This document shows positions 53,878 through 63,373 of a DNA stretch of 64,000 nucleotides, piece after piece (position 1 is the stretch's first letter; every line of letters begins with the position of its first letter). Location of the stretch: contig JAQFVV010000553.1 of assembly GCA_028023455.1 (NCBI GenBank), positions 124,001-188,000 of the forward strand. The letters are read 5' to 3'. Position numbers and translations under genes: made by a program. Source of the stretch: Epiperipatus broadwayi (taxonomy: Eukaryota > Onychophora > Udeonychophora > Euonychophora > Peripatidae). The notes under the pieces were generated by a model, which saw only the letters and a list, made by a program, of their open reading frames with translations, did not search any database and had not been told where the DNA came from.

Positions 53878-54260
53878 AGATGGGATTTGAACACAGACTT
53901 TCAAGCATGCTTTAACTATCCACACTATCCCTTACCACTGATACATATGACTACACACATGTAGAAAAGATAAATAATCACCAATATATATATATTTCAT
54001 GCTCAACCAGTGCTCATCAGTTGGTCCAGATTATCATCTCTTACACAAATATATAATCAGTGCTCAGTTTATATTAAGATAGCAAATTTTCATAGTTTAA
54101 TGGACAGGCTTTAATCTACTCCAATCTCCAACTCCTTAGCCATCTATATTATTGAAAATCTGATGATGGAAAACTCAAATCCCATGCCATCTCCATGTTG
54201 ACCTCAAGTCACTCTGACCCTTCATATATAGGACCTTATCCATTTAAATACATAGAAGAG
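53878..54260 (-). repeat. Family B hammerhead repeat, nearly full length
   Basis: From the tRNA-like end ('gggatttgaacacagacttt') through the ribozyme (53988-54040), 'taatggacaggctttaat', 'ttgaaaatctgatgatgg' and 'ttgacctcaagtcactctg' to 'agaagagggatgggcaggat' at 54270. Confidence 0.8.
53988..54040 (-). ncRNA. Hammerhead ribozyme, family B (core intact, stem II weak)
   Basis: On minus: GGACCAA, CUGAUGA, GCACUGGUUGAGCAU, GAAA, AUAUAUAUAU, A-type cleavage, UUGGU. Stem I with outer GAUAAUC/GAUUAU is intact. Stem II keeps only 2-3 pairs. Confidence 0.5.
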
Positions 54261-54287
54261 GGATGGGCAGGATGCAGGATTAATGTG

Positions 54288-54373
54288 TAAGATTTGAAAT
54301 CCAGGCATTCTTCATATACCTGGAGCTTAATTAAGCTCCAGGTATATGAAGTATGCCTGTATTTCAAATCTTA
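54288..54373. repeat. 86-bp near-perfect palindrome
   Basis: 43-nt halves meeting between 54330 and 54331 ('gagcttaattaagctc') with only two mismatches. It could form a cruciform or a 43-bp RNA hairpin. It sits at the end of a family B copy. Confidence 0.95.
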
Positions 54374-54586
54374 ATATAAACATATGAATATATAATGTTA
54401 GAGTTAGATATTAAAAAAATTAATAAGAATAAAAGAAAAAAATAATATACATATATGATTATGGGAAGTATTGATTGATAAATATAGAATATAAAATGAT
54501 TAAAATGTATAACATATAAAAAAGGGATAAGAATATTCCAGATAGAGATTTTAAATATTTTCTCTTACCGTATTTAACAATTAAGA
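54374..54586. other. AT-rich intergenic DNA, nothing recognised
   Basis: No gene or clear repeat. Confidence 0.4.
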
Positions 54587-54772
54587 TGTGATGTGATGTC
54601 TTGTGGCTTCTCCTTAAACGAAGTCAAGAATATCTCAGCAAATATGCCCAGATAAACGTGTTAGCCACTTTATTTTCCATTCCCAACTCTAAATTTCCCC
54701 ATATTCTGCTCCATCCCATTTCCACAACATAATCTTTGTCAACTCTATAACCTTTATATCTAAATCCCCTCT
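54587..54772 (-). pseudogene. LINE-2 3' end, 5'-truncated
   Basis: 'gatgtgatgtgatgtcttgt', 'aacgaagtcaagaatatctc', 'gttagccactttattttcca' match 50.50-50.70 kb almost exactly. A recent, short insertion. Confidence 0.85.
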
Positions 54773-54965
54773 ATATTACATATTTGTAAATACAAACTAA
54801 TAAAAGCAATGCTACGCTATATATGACTTGCTTTATTGATTAATATATAAAAAGGTAAATAACTTATATATAAAAATATATGTGGGTATATAAATAATGA
54901 TTATAAGATAGAATATATGTAAAATTATATGTTCATGTATATTTGTATTCAAGTATTCGTGTCGT

Positions 54966-55012
54966 GTTTGTTATAGTTCTGAAGAAGATTGCTGGGACAA
55001 TCAAAACCATCA
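54966..55012 (+). ncRNA. Degenerate hammerhead-like motif
   Basis: CUGAAGA, stem II GAUUG/CAAUC around CUGGGA, then AAAA for GAAA. Same family as 37.2 kb. Inactive. Confidence 0.4.
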
Positions 55013-55650
55013 GTAGTGGGTTATAAAAAAACATTGTAAAAAGCAATAAAGAACTTAAATGATATTAATATTATATGGATTTGGCAATGCGATAAAAAAA
55101 TAAAGTTAAAAATATATTTTCAAATTATATTATTTCTATGAATCTTTTACTTAGCTCAAACATATCACAAGCATCCATTAACGCAAAAGTTAATATTTAG
55201 TTATATATTGCACTTTCATTTAGAAGTATCAGATTTTCTGTACTCACAACTTTGACAACAACCACTTCATATATTTCAAGATTGTGCAAATGAAATTTTA
55301 AGTGTATATATATTTACTACTCTGTTTATGCATAAGTGTGATAAAAAAATAGAATTTATTATTAACTTTTAGAATTTTTAAGAATTTATTATTAATATGT
55401 GTATATTGTATAACTGGACTATTGGTTTAAAATATATGAGTAAGCGTATGTGCGTTAATTTCTTTGCCCAAATATGCAATAGAATATACTATGTTCAAAT
55501 GGTAATGCTTGTTTATTGTCAATTGTAAACTGCCACTATTTGATAAATTTTAACATAATTTATTTCAACATTTACAATTTAGTGCTACATAATAATAAAT
55601 CTTTCAATATTATTGAGATTTGAAATACCAGGCACTCTTATACCCAGAGC
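55013..55650. other. AT-rich intergenic DNA, nothing recognised
   Basis: No gene. An approximate direct repeat of 'agaatttattattaa' lies near 55351 and 55381. Confidence 0.4.
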
Positions 55651-55764
55651 CCAATTGTAAATATAGGGGATTTGAACTCAGACTTTCAAGCCACTTCAAC
55701 CATTTACACTATCTGATATTACTGATACACATGACTACACATATGCACAAAAATAAATAATCAC

Positions 55765-55822
55765 CAATATATGTATTTTGTGCTGAACGAGCACTCATCA
55801 GTTGGTCCAGATTATCATCTCC
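55765..55822 (-). ncRNA. Hammerhead ribozyme relic, family B (G12 to A)
   Basis: On minus: ACCAA, CUGAUGA, GUGCU/AGCAC, AAAA instead of GAAA, AUACAUAU, A, UUGGU. A single lesion at invariant G12, consistent with C-to-T in a CpG on the other strand. Confidence 0.7.
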
Positions 55823-55856
55823 CATACATACATGATTGTATATATGTATTGGAGAT

Positions 55857-55912
55857 AATTGAACCAACTGATGAGTGCTGTTTCAGCACGAAATACGTAT
55901 ATTGGTGGTTAT
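55857..55912 (+). ncRNA. Hammerhead ribozyme, type I, family B (best-preserved copy)
   Basis: Stem I ACCAA (55863-55867) with UUGGU (55902-55906) and outer AUAAUU/GGUUAU; CUGAUGA 55868-55874; stem II GUGCUG (55875-55880), loop UUU, CAGCAC (55884-55889), six Watson-Crick pairs including the canonical G-C next to the core; GAAA 55890-55893; stem III AUACGUAU; cleavage after A55901 (AUA). Every consensus feature of a type I hammerhead is present. Confidence 0.85.
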
Positions 55913-55929
55913 TTATCTTTTCTGTATAT

Positions 55930-56010
55930 GTGTAGTCATGTGTATCAGTTGTATGAGATAGTGTGGATGGTTGAAGTGACTTGAAAGTCTGAGTTCAAAT
56001 CTCCTATATA
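55930..56010 (+). repeat. tRNA-like segment of family B
   Basis: 'tatgagatagtgtggatgg' (A-box-like), then 'gacttgaaagtc' and 'tgagttcaaatctcc' (B box). Its position relative to the ribozyme is the same as at 14.0, 27.4 and 61.5 kb. Confidence 0.5.
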
Positions 56011-56015
56011 ATACT

Positions 56016-57910
56016 ATTGAATTTAAATTAGACCTTACAAATCGGTTTCAAGTATTAGTAGATTTTGAACTTGATTCAGATTTGAATGACATTAATATGA
56101 AAATAACTGATACACTTTTAAAAACTGCAACAAAGATAGCTGGTAGAAAAAAGCAGCAATAGACCAATAAAATTTCTACTGAGACTAGAGAATTTCTGAA
56201 GAAAAGAAGGAATATGAAGATATACAAAAATGATGCATTAAAAAGGATTGAATATCTCAAACTTTTTAAAATGGTGTGGAAAAGAGTTGAAAATGATATA
56301 AGAAAGTATAACTGCGAACAAGCAAGGAAATCTGTAAAAGAAAATAAAAGTCTCAAGAATGTAAACCATTTTGGTATTGGTGGGAAATTTTTATCTGCAA
56401 TAAGAAAAAAAGATGGAATTATTACTAAAAAGAGAGATGTCATCATGAAATTGGTAGAAGATTTTTATCAAGAATTATATAGTAATAAAAAACAAGTACC
56501 TCCTGTATCTATTACATCTTCCGAATTGCCCAGAATTTTAAATGAAGAAGTGAGACATGCAATTAAATGTATGAAGAAATGAAAAGCTCCAGGTAATGAT
56601 GGAATTATAATTGATATATTAAAAGAAGCAGGTGAAGAAATAGAATTTTTTTTAGCAAAGTTATACACCAAATGTCTAAATGATAAAGATGTAGCAGATG
56701 ATTGGAAGAATGCAGTATTAATATTTAAAAAAGGTGATAAAGAAGATTAGAAATTACAGACCTATCAGCCTTTTATCAGTTTTATACAAAATTTTTACCA
56801 AGATAATTACAACTCGTCTACAGAGAACATTGGATTTCCATCAACCAAGAGAACAAGCTGGATTTAAAAGTGGCTTTAGTACAGTAGATTATATCCAGGT
56901 ATTGAGAGAAGTTATTGAAAAGACAAATGAATATGAGTTGCCATTATGCTTTGGATTGTAGATTATAAAAAGGCATTTGATTCTATAAACATTTCTTCAG
57001 TGATTAAAGCATTGGATCATCAAGGTGTAGATCCAGGATATTGTCATATTTAAAGAATATTTATAAAAATGCAACAGCAACAATTAGATTACATAATGAT
57101 ATTGAGAGAGTCAACATTGAGAAGAGTGTAAGACAGGGGAACTCCATATCTCCAAAACTTTTTACAGCAGTGCTGCAAGAAGTATTTTGTGGATTAAAAT
57201 AGGAAGCTAAAAGAGTGAAAGTAAATGGAGATTATTTAAGTCATTTAGATTTTTCAGATGATGTAGTTGTTTTTACAAATAATGCTTTAGAGCTGCAGGA
57301 AATGTTGCAAGAGAAGTTAACAGTTACAAATACCTTGGTCAGATTATTAATACAGAAGGAAACATAATGGATGAAATTAATCATAGAATTAAACTTGGTT
57401 GGAGTGTTTTTGGTAGAAATAATTTGATATTAAAAGAAAATATGCCTATGTGTTTGAAAAGGAAGGTTTTTAATAAATGTGTTTTACCAGTTCTTATTTA
57501 TGGATCTGAGACTTGGACACTTAATAGAAGCGCAATACAGAGACTTCAGATCACTCAAAGAAGTATGGAGAGATGCATGTTGGAAGTAACGAGAAGAGAT
57601 CGAAAAACACAATATATGAGTAAGAGAACAAACAGGTGTTACTGACCTCATTGAACAAATTAAAAGACTGAAGTGGAGTTGTTGCTGGACATATTGCTAG
57701 AAGAGATGATAATCGATGGACAATTGAAATCTTAAACTGGATTCCAAGAGATTGTAAAAGACCCCAGAAAGAGACCACATGTGGATGGATGGATGAAATA
57801 AAAAAGTGTGCAGGGGTGATGTGGAGAAAAAAAGCTAACGATCGGAGAAGATGGATTGAACTTGGAGAGACCTTCATCCTGCATTGGATTGATAATGGTT
57901 GTTGATGATG
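56016..57910 (+). pseudogene. RTE-like LINE, second long copy, 5'-truncated and degraded
   Basis: Starts in the linker after the endonuclease (matching 32685 onward) and runs to the QW-type C-terminus and 'ggttgttgatgatgat' tail. Closely related to 31.8-34.7 kb but with many lesions. These include TAG at ~56161, TGA after CMKK (~56580), frameshifts at ~56740 and ~56957, motif C FSDD instead of FADD (~57254), a ~115-bp deletion at ~57312, and frameshifts near 57620-57790. It begins within a few bases of a family B repeat in the same orientation. Confidence 0.9.
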
Positions 57911-58554
57911 ATATATATGTGTATATACTATGACGACTGATTAATGAGTTATATCCTGATTTCATCTGAGAGCAAGATTTAAAATATAAATTTAACCAAC
58001 TCACCCTTTTTTGCCAAGCAGGCCTATGAATTCAGATATTTCTCATAAAATCATATAACATATCCATACACGCGCATTTACATATGTATGCACAAGGGTT
58101 TAAATGCAAAGATAATTGTTCTATAAAAGGCTAAATAGTGACTGTCAACCATATGGCACGGTAAAGTAGTTACTTTTACGTCAACTGTATAGAAGTTATT
58201 TAAAAAATAATTTTACAGTTGGAGTCATGAAGACAGAAAAGTACATTCGTGAAGTCAAAGAAGTGCAAAACAGTTATTATTGTTATTACTTTTTCTTTTC
58301 TATTTATTTTCAACATGTATAAAAAATTTATAAAATTATCTCTTAGTTAAGGAAACTAATTTATGGTTTGTGCTGACCTCTGGTTTAAATTTTGTGCATT
58401 TCTAATTTTAAAGTAATTAAATACATGCTTTAATGAATAATGTTTATCGTAGAAATAGACCTGAATATTATATATATGTGTACTTTACTTGAAATTATTA
58501 TATGAATACGAAAATACTGTATTAGGGCGAATTATTGATTTTTTTTTTTTTATT
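57911..58554. other. AT-rich intergenic DNA, nothing recognised
   Basis: No gene or clear repeat. Confidence 0.4.
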
Positions 58555-59000
58555 TTAAAAAAAGGTTAATGGTTTTATTGCTCGAGAGTTCATAAGCGTT
58601 CGAGCCCCAGAATCCATTCTGGGATCTCACTATCCCAAATCGGACTCCATAGATTCTTTCTATTCTACATTTCTCAAAGAGCTGTACATGTTTTAACATT
58701 TCATGCAAATAATGTTTCGACAGCCATATTGTTTTACGTAGTCATATATATATATGGTTGTCTTGACAACAGATTGAAGTTGTTGATTGTTATTGATATT
58801 TGGGATTGTTTAAGTGTTGACTGGTTTTTAATGATTATATATATATGGAAAGGTCTAAAGATATTTGGTTAATGAATCAACGTTAAGAAGAAGAAAAAAA
58901 AAGATAATAGCTCGGGAATTCATAAAGAATTCAAGGACCGGTAGTGTCAAAAATGGTATGATCCGAGGGGCTTATGGTCATGACTCGAGCTTCAAATCTA
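58555..59000 (+). repeat. Family H repeats and a dispersed 70-bp repeat
   Basis: Family H pieces at 58555-58640 ('ttttattgctcgagagttca') and 58900-59000 ('ccggtagtgtcaaaaatgg', 'gatccgagg'). Between them (58750-58850), 'gattgttattgatatttggg' and 'agtgttgactggtttttaat' recur at 63115-63175 and inverted at ~50215. Confidence 0.55.
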
Positions 59001-59290
59001 AAAGAATTACGAGTTTTTAAGATAGATGAGAATTACCAATTAATATTTTTTTCCAAATATGAAAAACATATCCAATCTAATTAAGTCATCTAGTTATTGG
59101 TAAACACACTGGTATTAACTAGAATATAAAAACAAGGGAGAAAAACTGCTAAAATTTTCATCCAATTGCCTAGTGTGGTGAAAAATATCTTCATTATTTC
59201 TCTGGCTAATATGATTTAGTGCAATGATAAAATGCCAGTCTCTGGAGCATAAGACTTTGGATCAATTCCAATTATGGTATTTCTGATATT
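59001..59290 (+). repeat. Family I repeat with tRNA-like end
   Basis: 'gttattggtaaacacactgg' and 'agaatataaaaacaaggg' match 62.26-62.32 kb. The end (59205-59285) has 'tgatttagtgcaatgataaa' (A-box-like) and 'tggatcaattcc' (B-box-like), as at 49.9 kb. Confidence 0.5.
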
Positions 59291-59432
59291 CAAACATTAT
59301 GAAATCCTGAGGAATAAAGCCATTTGATTATTATATTATTTCTTTTTTTGAATGATTTTAGAAAGACCATTGCCCATTATATAAAACTCACATTTTTAGG
59401 ACTTCCTGTACACTTGGACTTAATAAACAGTT

Positions 59433-59507
59433 TGTGGTGTGATATGGATACTCCTTTGTCGAAGTCAGGAATCTCTCAGCCACTATACCCAGAAAAACCT
59501 GTTAGCC
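59433..59507 (-). pseudogene. LINE-2 3' end, very short, joined to family A
   Basis: 'ggtgtgatatggatactcc', 'gaagtcaggaatctctcagc', 'cctgttagcc': the last ~75 bp of LINE-2. It breaks inside the 3' UTR and joins family A (same sense) within ~8 bp. Confidence 0.75.
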
Positions 59508-59978
59508 TTTCTAACAAACTCTCCATACAGTAGTGCCACCCAGTGCTGGCTTTAGTAATCAATGGATGCAAGAAGGTTTGTGCACAAAATTTCTATACTC
59601 ATCTAATATCTCCAGACTAGTTTTTAGCTTGTGACTTTCACCAGTGAGGAGACTTGGATCTGACAGCACTGCACTTAGAATTTTGGGTCTAATACAACCT
59701 TCTAGCATCCACCCTTTATCTATTTAGTTAACAATAAAGCTAGTTTACTAAATAGGTAAAAACTGGCTGCTGGAGAGTTACATTAGATCCTAAGATCTAG
59801 GTGAAGTGTTCTCAAATCCAAGGTTCCTCACTGATGAAAGCCACATACTAGAAACTGGTCTGGAGATATTGCATGAGTCAGCAATAGATAGGAATTCTAT
59901 GCACAAAATTTCCTGCATTCATTATTACTAAGACTTGCACTGGATGGCACTACTGTATGGAGAGTTTTCTATCATTAT
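59508..59978. repeat. Family A hammerhead repeat, inverted dimer
   Basis: The minus-sense half starts 'aacaaactctccatacagta'. The plus-sense half ends 'ggcactactgtatggagagt'. The centre is near 59748 ('agctagtttactaaa'). Each half carries one ribozyme: 59610-59652 minus is dead (core CUGGUGA, GAAA to AAAA) and 59824-59866 plus keeps its core. Confidence 0.85.
59824..59866 (+). ncRNA. Hammerhead ribozyme, family A (core intact, stem II poor)
   Basis: UCCUCA, CUGAUGA, AAGCCACAUACUA, GAAA, CUGGU, C, UGGAGA. Stem I has one C-A mismatch; stem II only AG/CU. Probably weak. Confidence 0.5.
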
Positions 59979-60289
59979 TGACATTTTGTGTAAGTATAGG
60001 AAATGGTGATTTATGTGACACTTGGACTTAGTATTCATGGTGATGATAAATCATGATTTAAAAGCTTTATTAAATAAATTAAAAATTTGTGAATTTGGAT
60101 TCATAGATGCATGTCAATTAATATGAGTGTCATTGTTAATCTCCTGCCAATCAGCCATTTTTTTTGCATACTCAATCAATCACATGACATCTCTTTTTTC
60201 ATTCTAGAATTATTACTATATATATATATAACTGAATTATTTTAATTTTTGTCTATTGATCTTGTTGATATGTGTAAATATTTTATGAC

Positions 60290-60878
60290 ATCATCATTAC
60301 TTCAATCCTTACTGATCCATTGTAGGATGGTTATTCCAAGTTTTATCCAGTTTTCCCAATCCCTAACGTCTCTTCTCCCATCATATCAGCAAGCTTCCTT
60401 ATTGCACATATAACCTCATATGTTTTTTTCCAGATTTTTTGCAATCTCTTAGAATCCAATTCAAATCTTTACCTATCCAGATTCATTTTAGGCTCAAAAT
60501 TTTTTCTAAGGATATCAGCAGTACCTGTTTGTTTTTTCACCCATGCATTTCATTTTCAATCTCTTATTACTCTCAACATAATCTGTCCATACTTTGTTTG
60601 TCGGAAGTCTTTGAATTGCTTTTCTGGTAAATGTCCAAGTTTCATATCTGTAAGTTAAAACTGGTAAACACATCTATAAAAATCATTCTTTTTAAATACG
60701 TAGAAATATTACATTTTAACATTGAATTATTTTTACCAAAAGCACTCCATCCAAATTTAATTCTATGATTAATTTTATCCAGTATGGTTCCATCGGTATT
60801 GATTATTTGATCAAGGTATTTCTAATTGTTAACTTCTTTTAATTCATGGTTGACAATATTTAACATCCTCTTATGAGA
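60290..60878 (-). pseudogene. RTE-like LINE fragment, old
   Basis: On plus: 'catcatcattacttcaatcc' (tail) through the reverse complement of the C-terminus to the FG.NN, INHRIKFGWSAFGKNN-type region and 'attgttaacttcttttaatt' (VNSYKYL region) near 60845. Many lesions; older than the 31.8 and 56.0 kb copies. Confidence 0.8.
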
Positions 60879-60889
60879 AAATCCAATGA

Positions 60890-61165
60890 GATTAAAACAG
60901 GCAAAGCTCTTGATACTGAAGACCTAGGTGCAGTGCTCTCAGATCCAAGACTCCTCACTGAAGAAGGCCAAAAGCCAGAAACTAGTCTGGGGATATTAGA
61001 TAAGTAGGCACTAGATAGGAATTTTATGCACAAGTCTTCTGGCATCCACTGATTACTCTGTCTTGCACTGAGTGGCATTATAGTATAGAGAGTTTTGCCT
61101 GTTTTAATAACAATTATGAGCAAGCATAAGAAATGGTGGTAAAGTGATGTTTGGTGGTTTAAAAT
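60890..61165 (+). repeat. Family A hammerhead repeat, partial unit
   Basis: 'gcagtgctctcagatccaag', the ribozyme, 'actagataggaattttatgc', 'gagagttttgcctgttttaa' and the start of a second unit ('gcataagaaatggtgg', 'tttggtggttt'). Confidence 0.75.
60952..60993 (+). ncRNA. Hammerhead ribozyme, type I, family A (core intact, CUGAAGA)
   Basis: UCCUCA, CUGAAGA (position 7 free), AGGCCAAAAGCCA (GGC/GCC), GAA, ACUAGU, C (GUC), UGGGGA. Stem I complete with one G-U. Confidence 0.65.
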
Positions 61166-61256
61166 CCAATGAGCATTTTCAGTATTATTTTCTTCTTTTA
61201 ATTCGATTCTAAAGCAGTATGTAATTTGTTTATACTGAATATTTCCTAGATATGTA

Positions 61257-61565
61257 ATTAGAGGGACTTGATTTCAGAATTTTGCATTGTATTCATTCTC
61301 CAATCCATCTCAAGCCACAAATACACATGACCACATACATGTGAAATGGTCACATGATCCTCAATATGTATTTCATATAGAACTAACACTACATTTCCCA
61401 CACATATACCAAACTGATGAGCGCTAGTTCTGCACAAAATACATATATTGGGGATTATCTACATTTTTCACACATATGTGGTCATGTGCAACAGTGGCTT
61501 GATATGCATTGAAGAATGAATAGAATAAAAAATCCTGAGTTCAAATTCGTTCCAATTACTTTTAT
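61257..61565. repeat. Family B-like repeat, inverted dimer, old
   Basis: The minus-sense half has 'attagagggacttgatttca' and 'atatgtatttcat'. The plus-sense half has the ribozyme relic 61405-61462 (CUGAUGA kept; GCACAAAA in place of GCACGAAA) and ends 'cctgagttcaaattcg'. Confidence 0.65.
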
Positions 61566-61739
61566 CTAATAACTCTTACATTTTCTAATATTGGTTTTAA
61601 GTATCTATAGAAAGGCTTGGAACCAAATGGCAAAATAATAGCCCATCTAATGTAGATTTCTTTATCTCAATTTCCCAAATAATTGTCTATATTTTAATAT
61701 ATTGTTTTGTATATTAAATATTAAATTATAAGCGTCAAA

Positions 61740-62090
61740 GCTTTTACACTCATAATTTTGACACAAATCATTTCAGACAATGATGATTACTAATCATTTA
61801 TTAAGCTTGAAATTATCCTACTTCAGATTATAAATTTTAAATCTCGGTTCATGTCAAAGTTGTAAATGAAGAAAGTTTGAAATTTGTCATTCAAAGTACT
61901 AATTTAGTACGTAAATAATGAACAAATGATTAAGATATTATAAAAGCTTTTGACTTGGGTGAACTGAAGAAGGCAATTTCAGTATGAAATGAATCTTGGG
62001 GGGCATTTGCCTTGTCCATACATCTTTACTCATATATTCAAGAATGTACAGTGAAAGTGTAAGTTTTAATTATATCTAAAAATATATACC
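61740..62090. repeat. Diverged repeat with foldback and family C ribozyme relic
   Basis: 'ttttgacacaaatcatttc' and 'tcatgtcaaagttgtaaatg' form inverted pieces like those at 551-856. At 61950-62003 'gggtgaactgaagaaggcaa', 'tatgaaatg' and 'aatcttgggg' trace a hammerhead with a ruined stem II. Confidence 0.5.
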
Positions 62091-62144
62091 TTTGTATGTA
62101 AAGATCCCAAATAGTGAATCCACTTTATTAACATATCAGGATTT

Positions 62145-62345
62145 TAAGCTTCAAATCTTGAAGAAAATACAAGTTTTTCCTGATAGATAAGAATTTCCAA
62201 GCAAGATTAAGTTCTTTTTCTCCAAGTATAAGAACCAAAAACAATCCAACTAGTCATCTAATTATTGGTCACCAAAATGGTATTTAGTTATTCTTAGCTA
62301 GAATACAGGATAAAAAGCAAAAAAAAAAAAAAAAACTAAAATATT
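62145..62345 (+). repeat. Family I repeat
   Basis: Colinear with 58985-59170: 'cttcaaatctt', 'gataagaatttccaa', 'agtcatctaattattggt', 'tagctagaatacag'. Confidence 0.5.
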
Positions 62346-63311
62346 CATTCAAGTATAAGTTGATACTGGACAAGAATATGTAAGTGAACTCTCCAACTGA
62401 AATAGCTATATGAGCCTGAACTAAATTCAGATATTCCATATATTAATAGCCTTAGCAATTTAAAATAGCCAAAGCTTCAATAGCCAGAATTATAATCGAA
62501 ATAAAACCAGGTGATAAATCACATGACCTATATAGCCCGTAATTACCAATATGTAATAAAGAGCAAATATTTTTAAACAAGCTTCTTTTATTACTTTTTA
62601 ATTTATTTTTTTATAATATATATAATATTTAATATTTTCATCGGATACTTTTATTTTTTGTTGCACTGTTTTAATATTCCTTATAATAATGGCAAACGTT
62701 CAATGTATTATATATATATATTACAAAGAAATCAAGTCAGATGTTACATGACCTAACTTAAACAAGCTTATATACAGTATATATATATTATTTTCATGGT
62801 TATATGATGTAAACAGAGTCTTTTTTGGGTTAAGCTTAAATTGCAATTGTTTTGACAAAAATATCATTCATAATTACCAAAATTAATGATTTAGTGAAGG
62901 ATTATTAGATCTTAAGTAATAACAAGATTGAGCCTAAAGTAAAGAACAATCATTCTTATATATATGTTAAATGATTATTCAGACTAGGTGGATTATCCTT
63001 CAATTTTACAATTAATATCTCTTTCTTCTAAAATGATCTTAAAATCAATTAATTGTAAAACTGAAAGAAATCAAAATTTTTTTAATCCATCTGTTCTAAA
63101 TAATATATTGAGATGGCTGATTGTTCTTGATATTGGGATTGTCTAAGTGTTGACTGATTTTAATGATATATATATATATATATTCGTAATATTATTTCTG
63201 GAGCTTCCGTGTAGTAAAAATATAATAGCTAAAATACCTGATACTTCAGTACAATAACAAATACTTTCCTCAGAGCTTCTTCTTTCTCAAATTATAAGGT
63301 TGTGTGGAGAG
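62346..63311. other. AT-rich intergenic DNA with a dispersed 60-bp repeat
   Basis: Only the 63115-63175 copy of the 'gttgactg.ttttaatgat' repeat is recognised. Confidence 0.4.
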
Positions 63312-63373
63312 ATTTAACACATTGTGTTATGGATATTGATTTAAATCAGTATCCATAACACAATGTGTTAAAT
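63312..63373. repeat. 62-bp near-perfect palindrome
   Basis: 31-nt halves meeting at 63342/63343 (the centre reads 'gatttaaatc'), one mismatch. It could form a cruciform or hairpin. No flanking element recognised. Confidence 0.95.

Larger units (their letters stand above)
55655..56012. repeat. Family B hammerhead repeat, inverted dimer
   Basis: The minus-sense half (55655-55835) starts 'tataggggatttgaactcag' and carries a G12-to-A ribozyme. The plus-sense half (55840-56012) carries an intact ribozyme and ends 'aagtctgagttcaaatctcc', the tRNA-like B box. The RTE fragment follows within a few bases. Confidence 0.85.

Noticed and set aside
60878-60895. Family A next to a truncated RTE, considered as another ribozyme-LINE chimera
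   Set aside because: The two are in opposite orientation, so the template-switch model does not apply.
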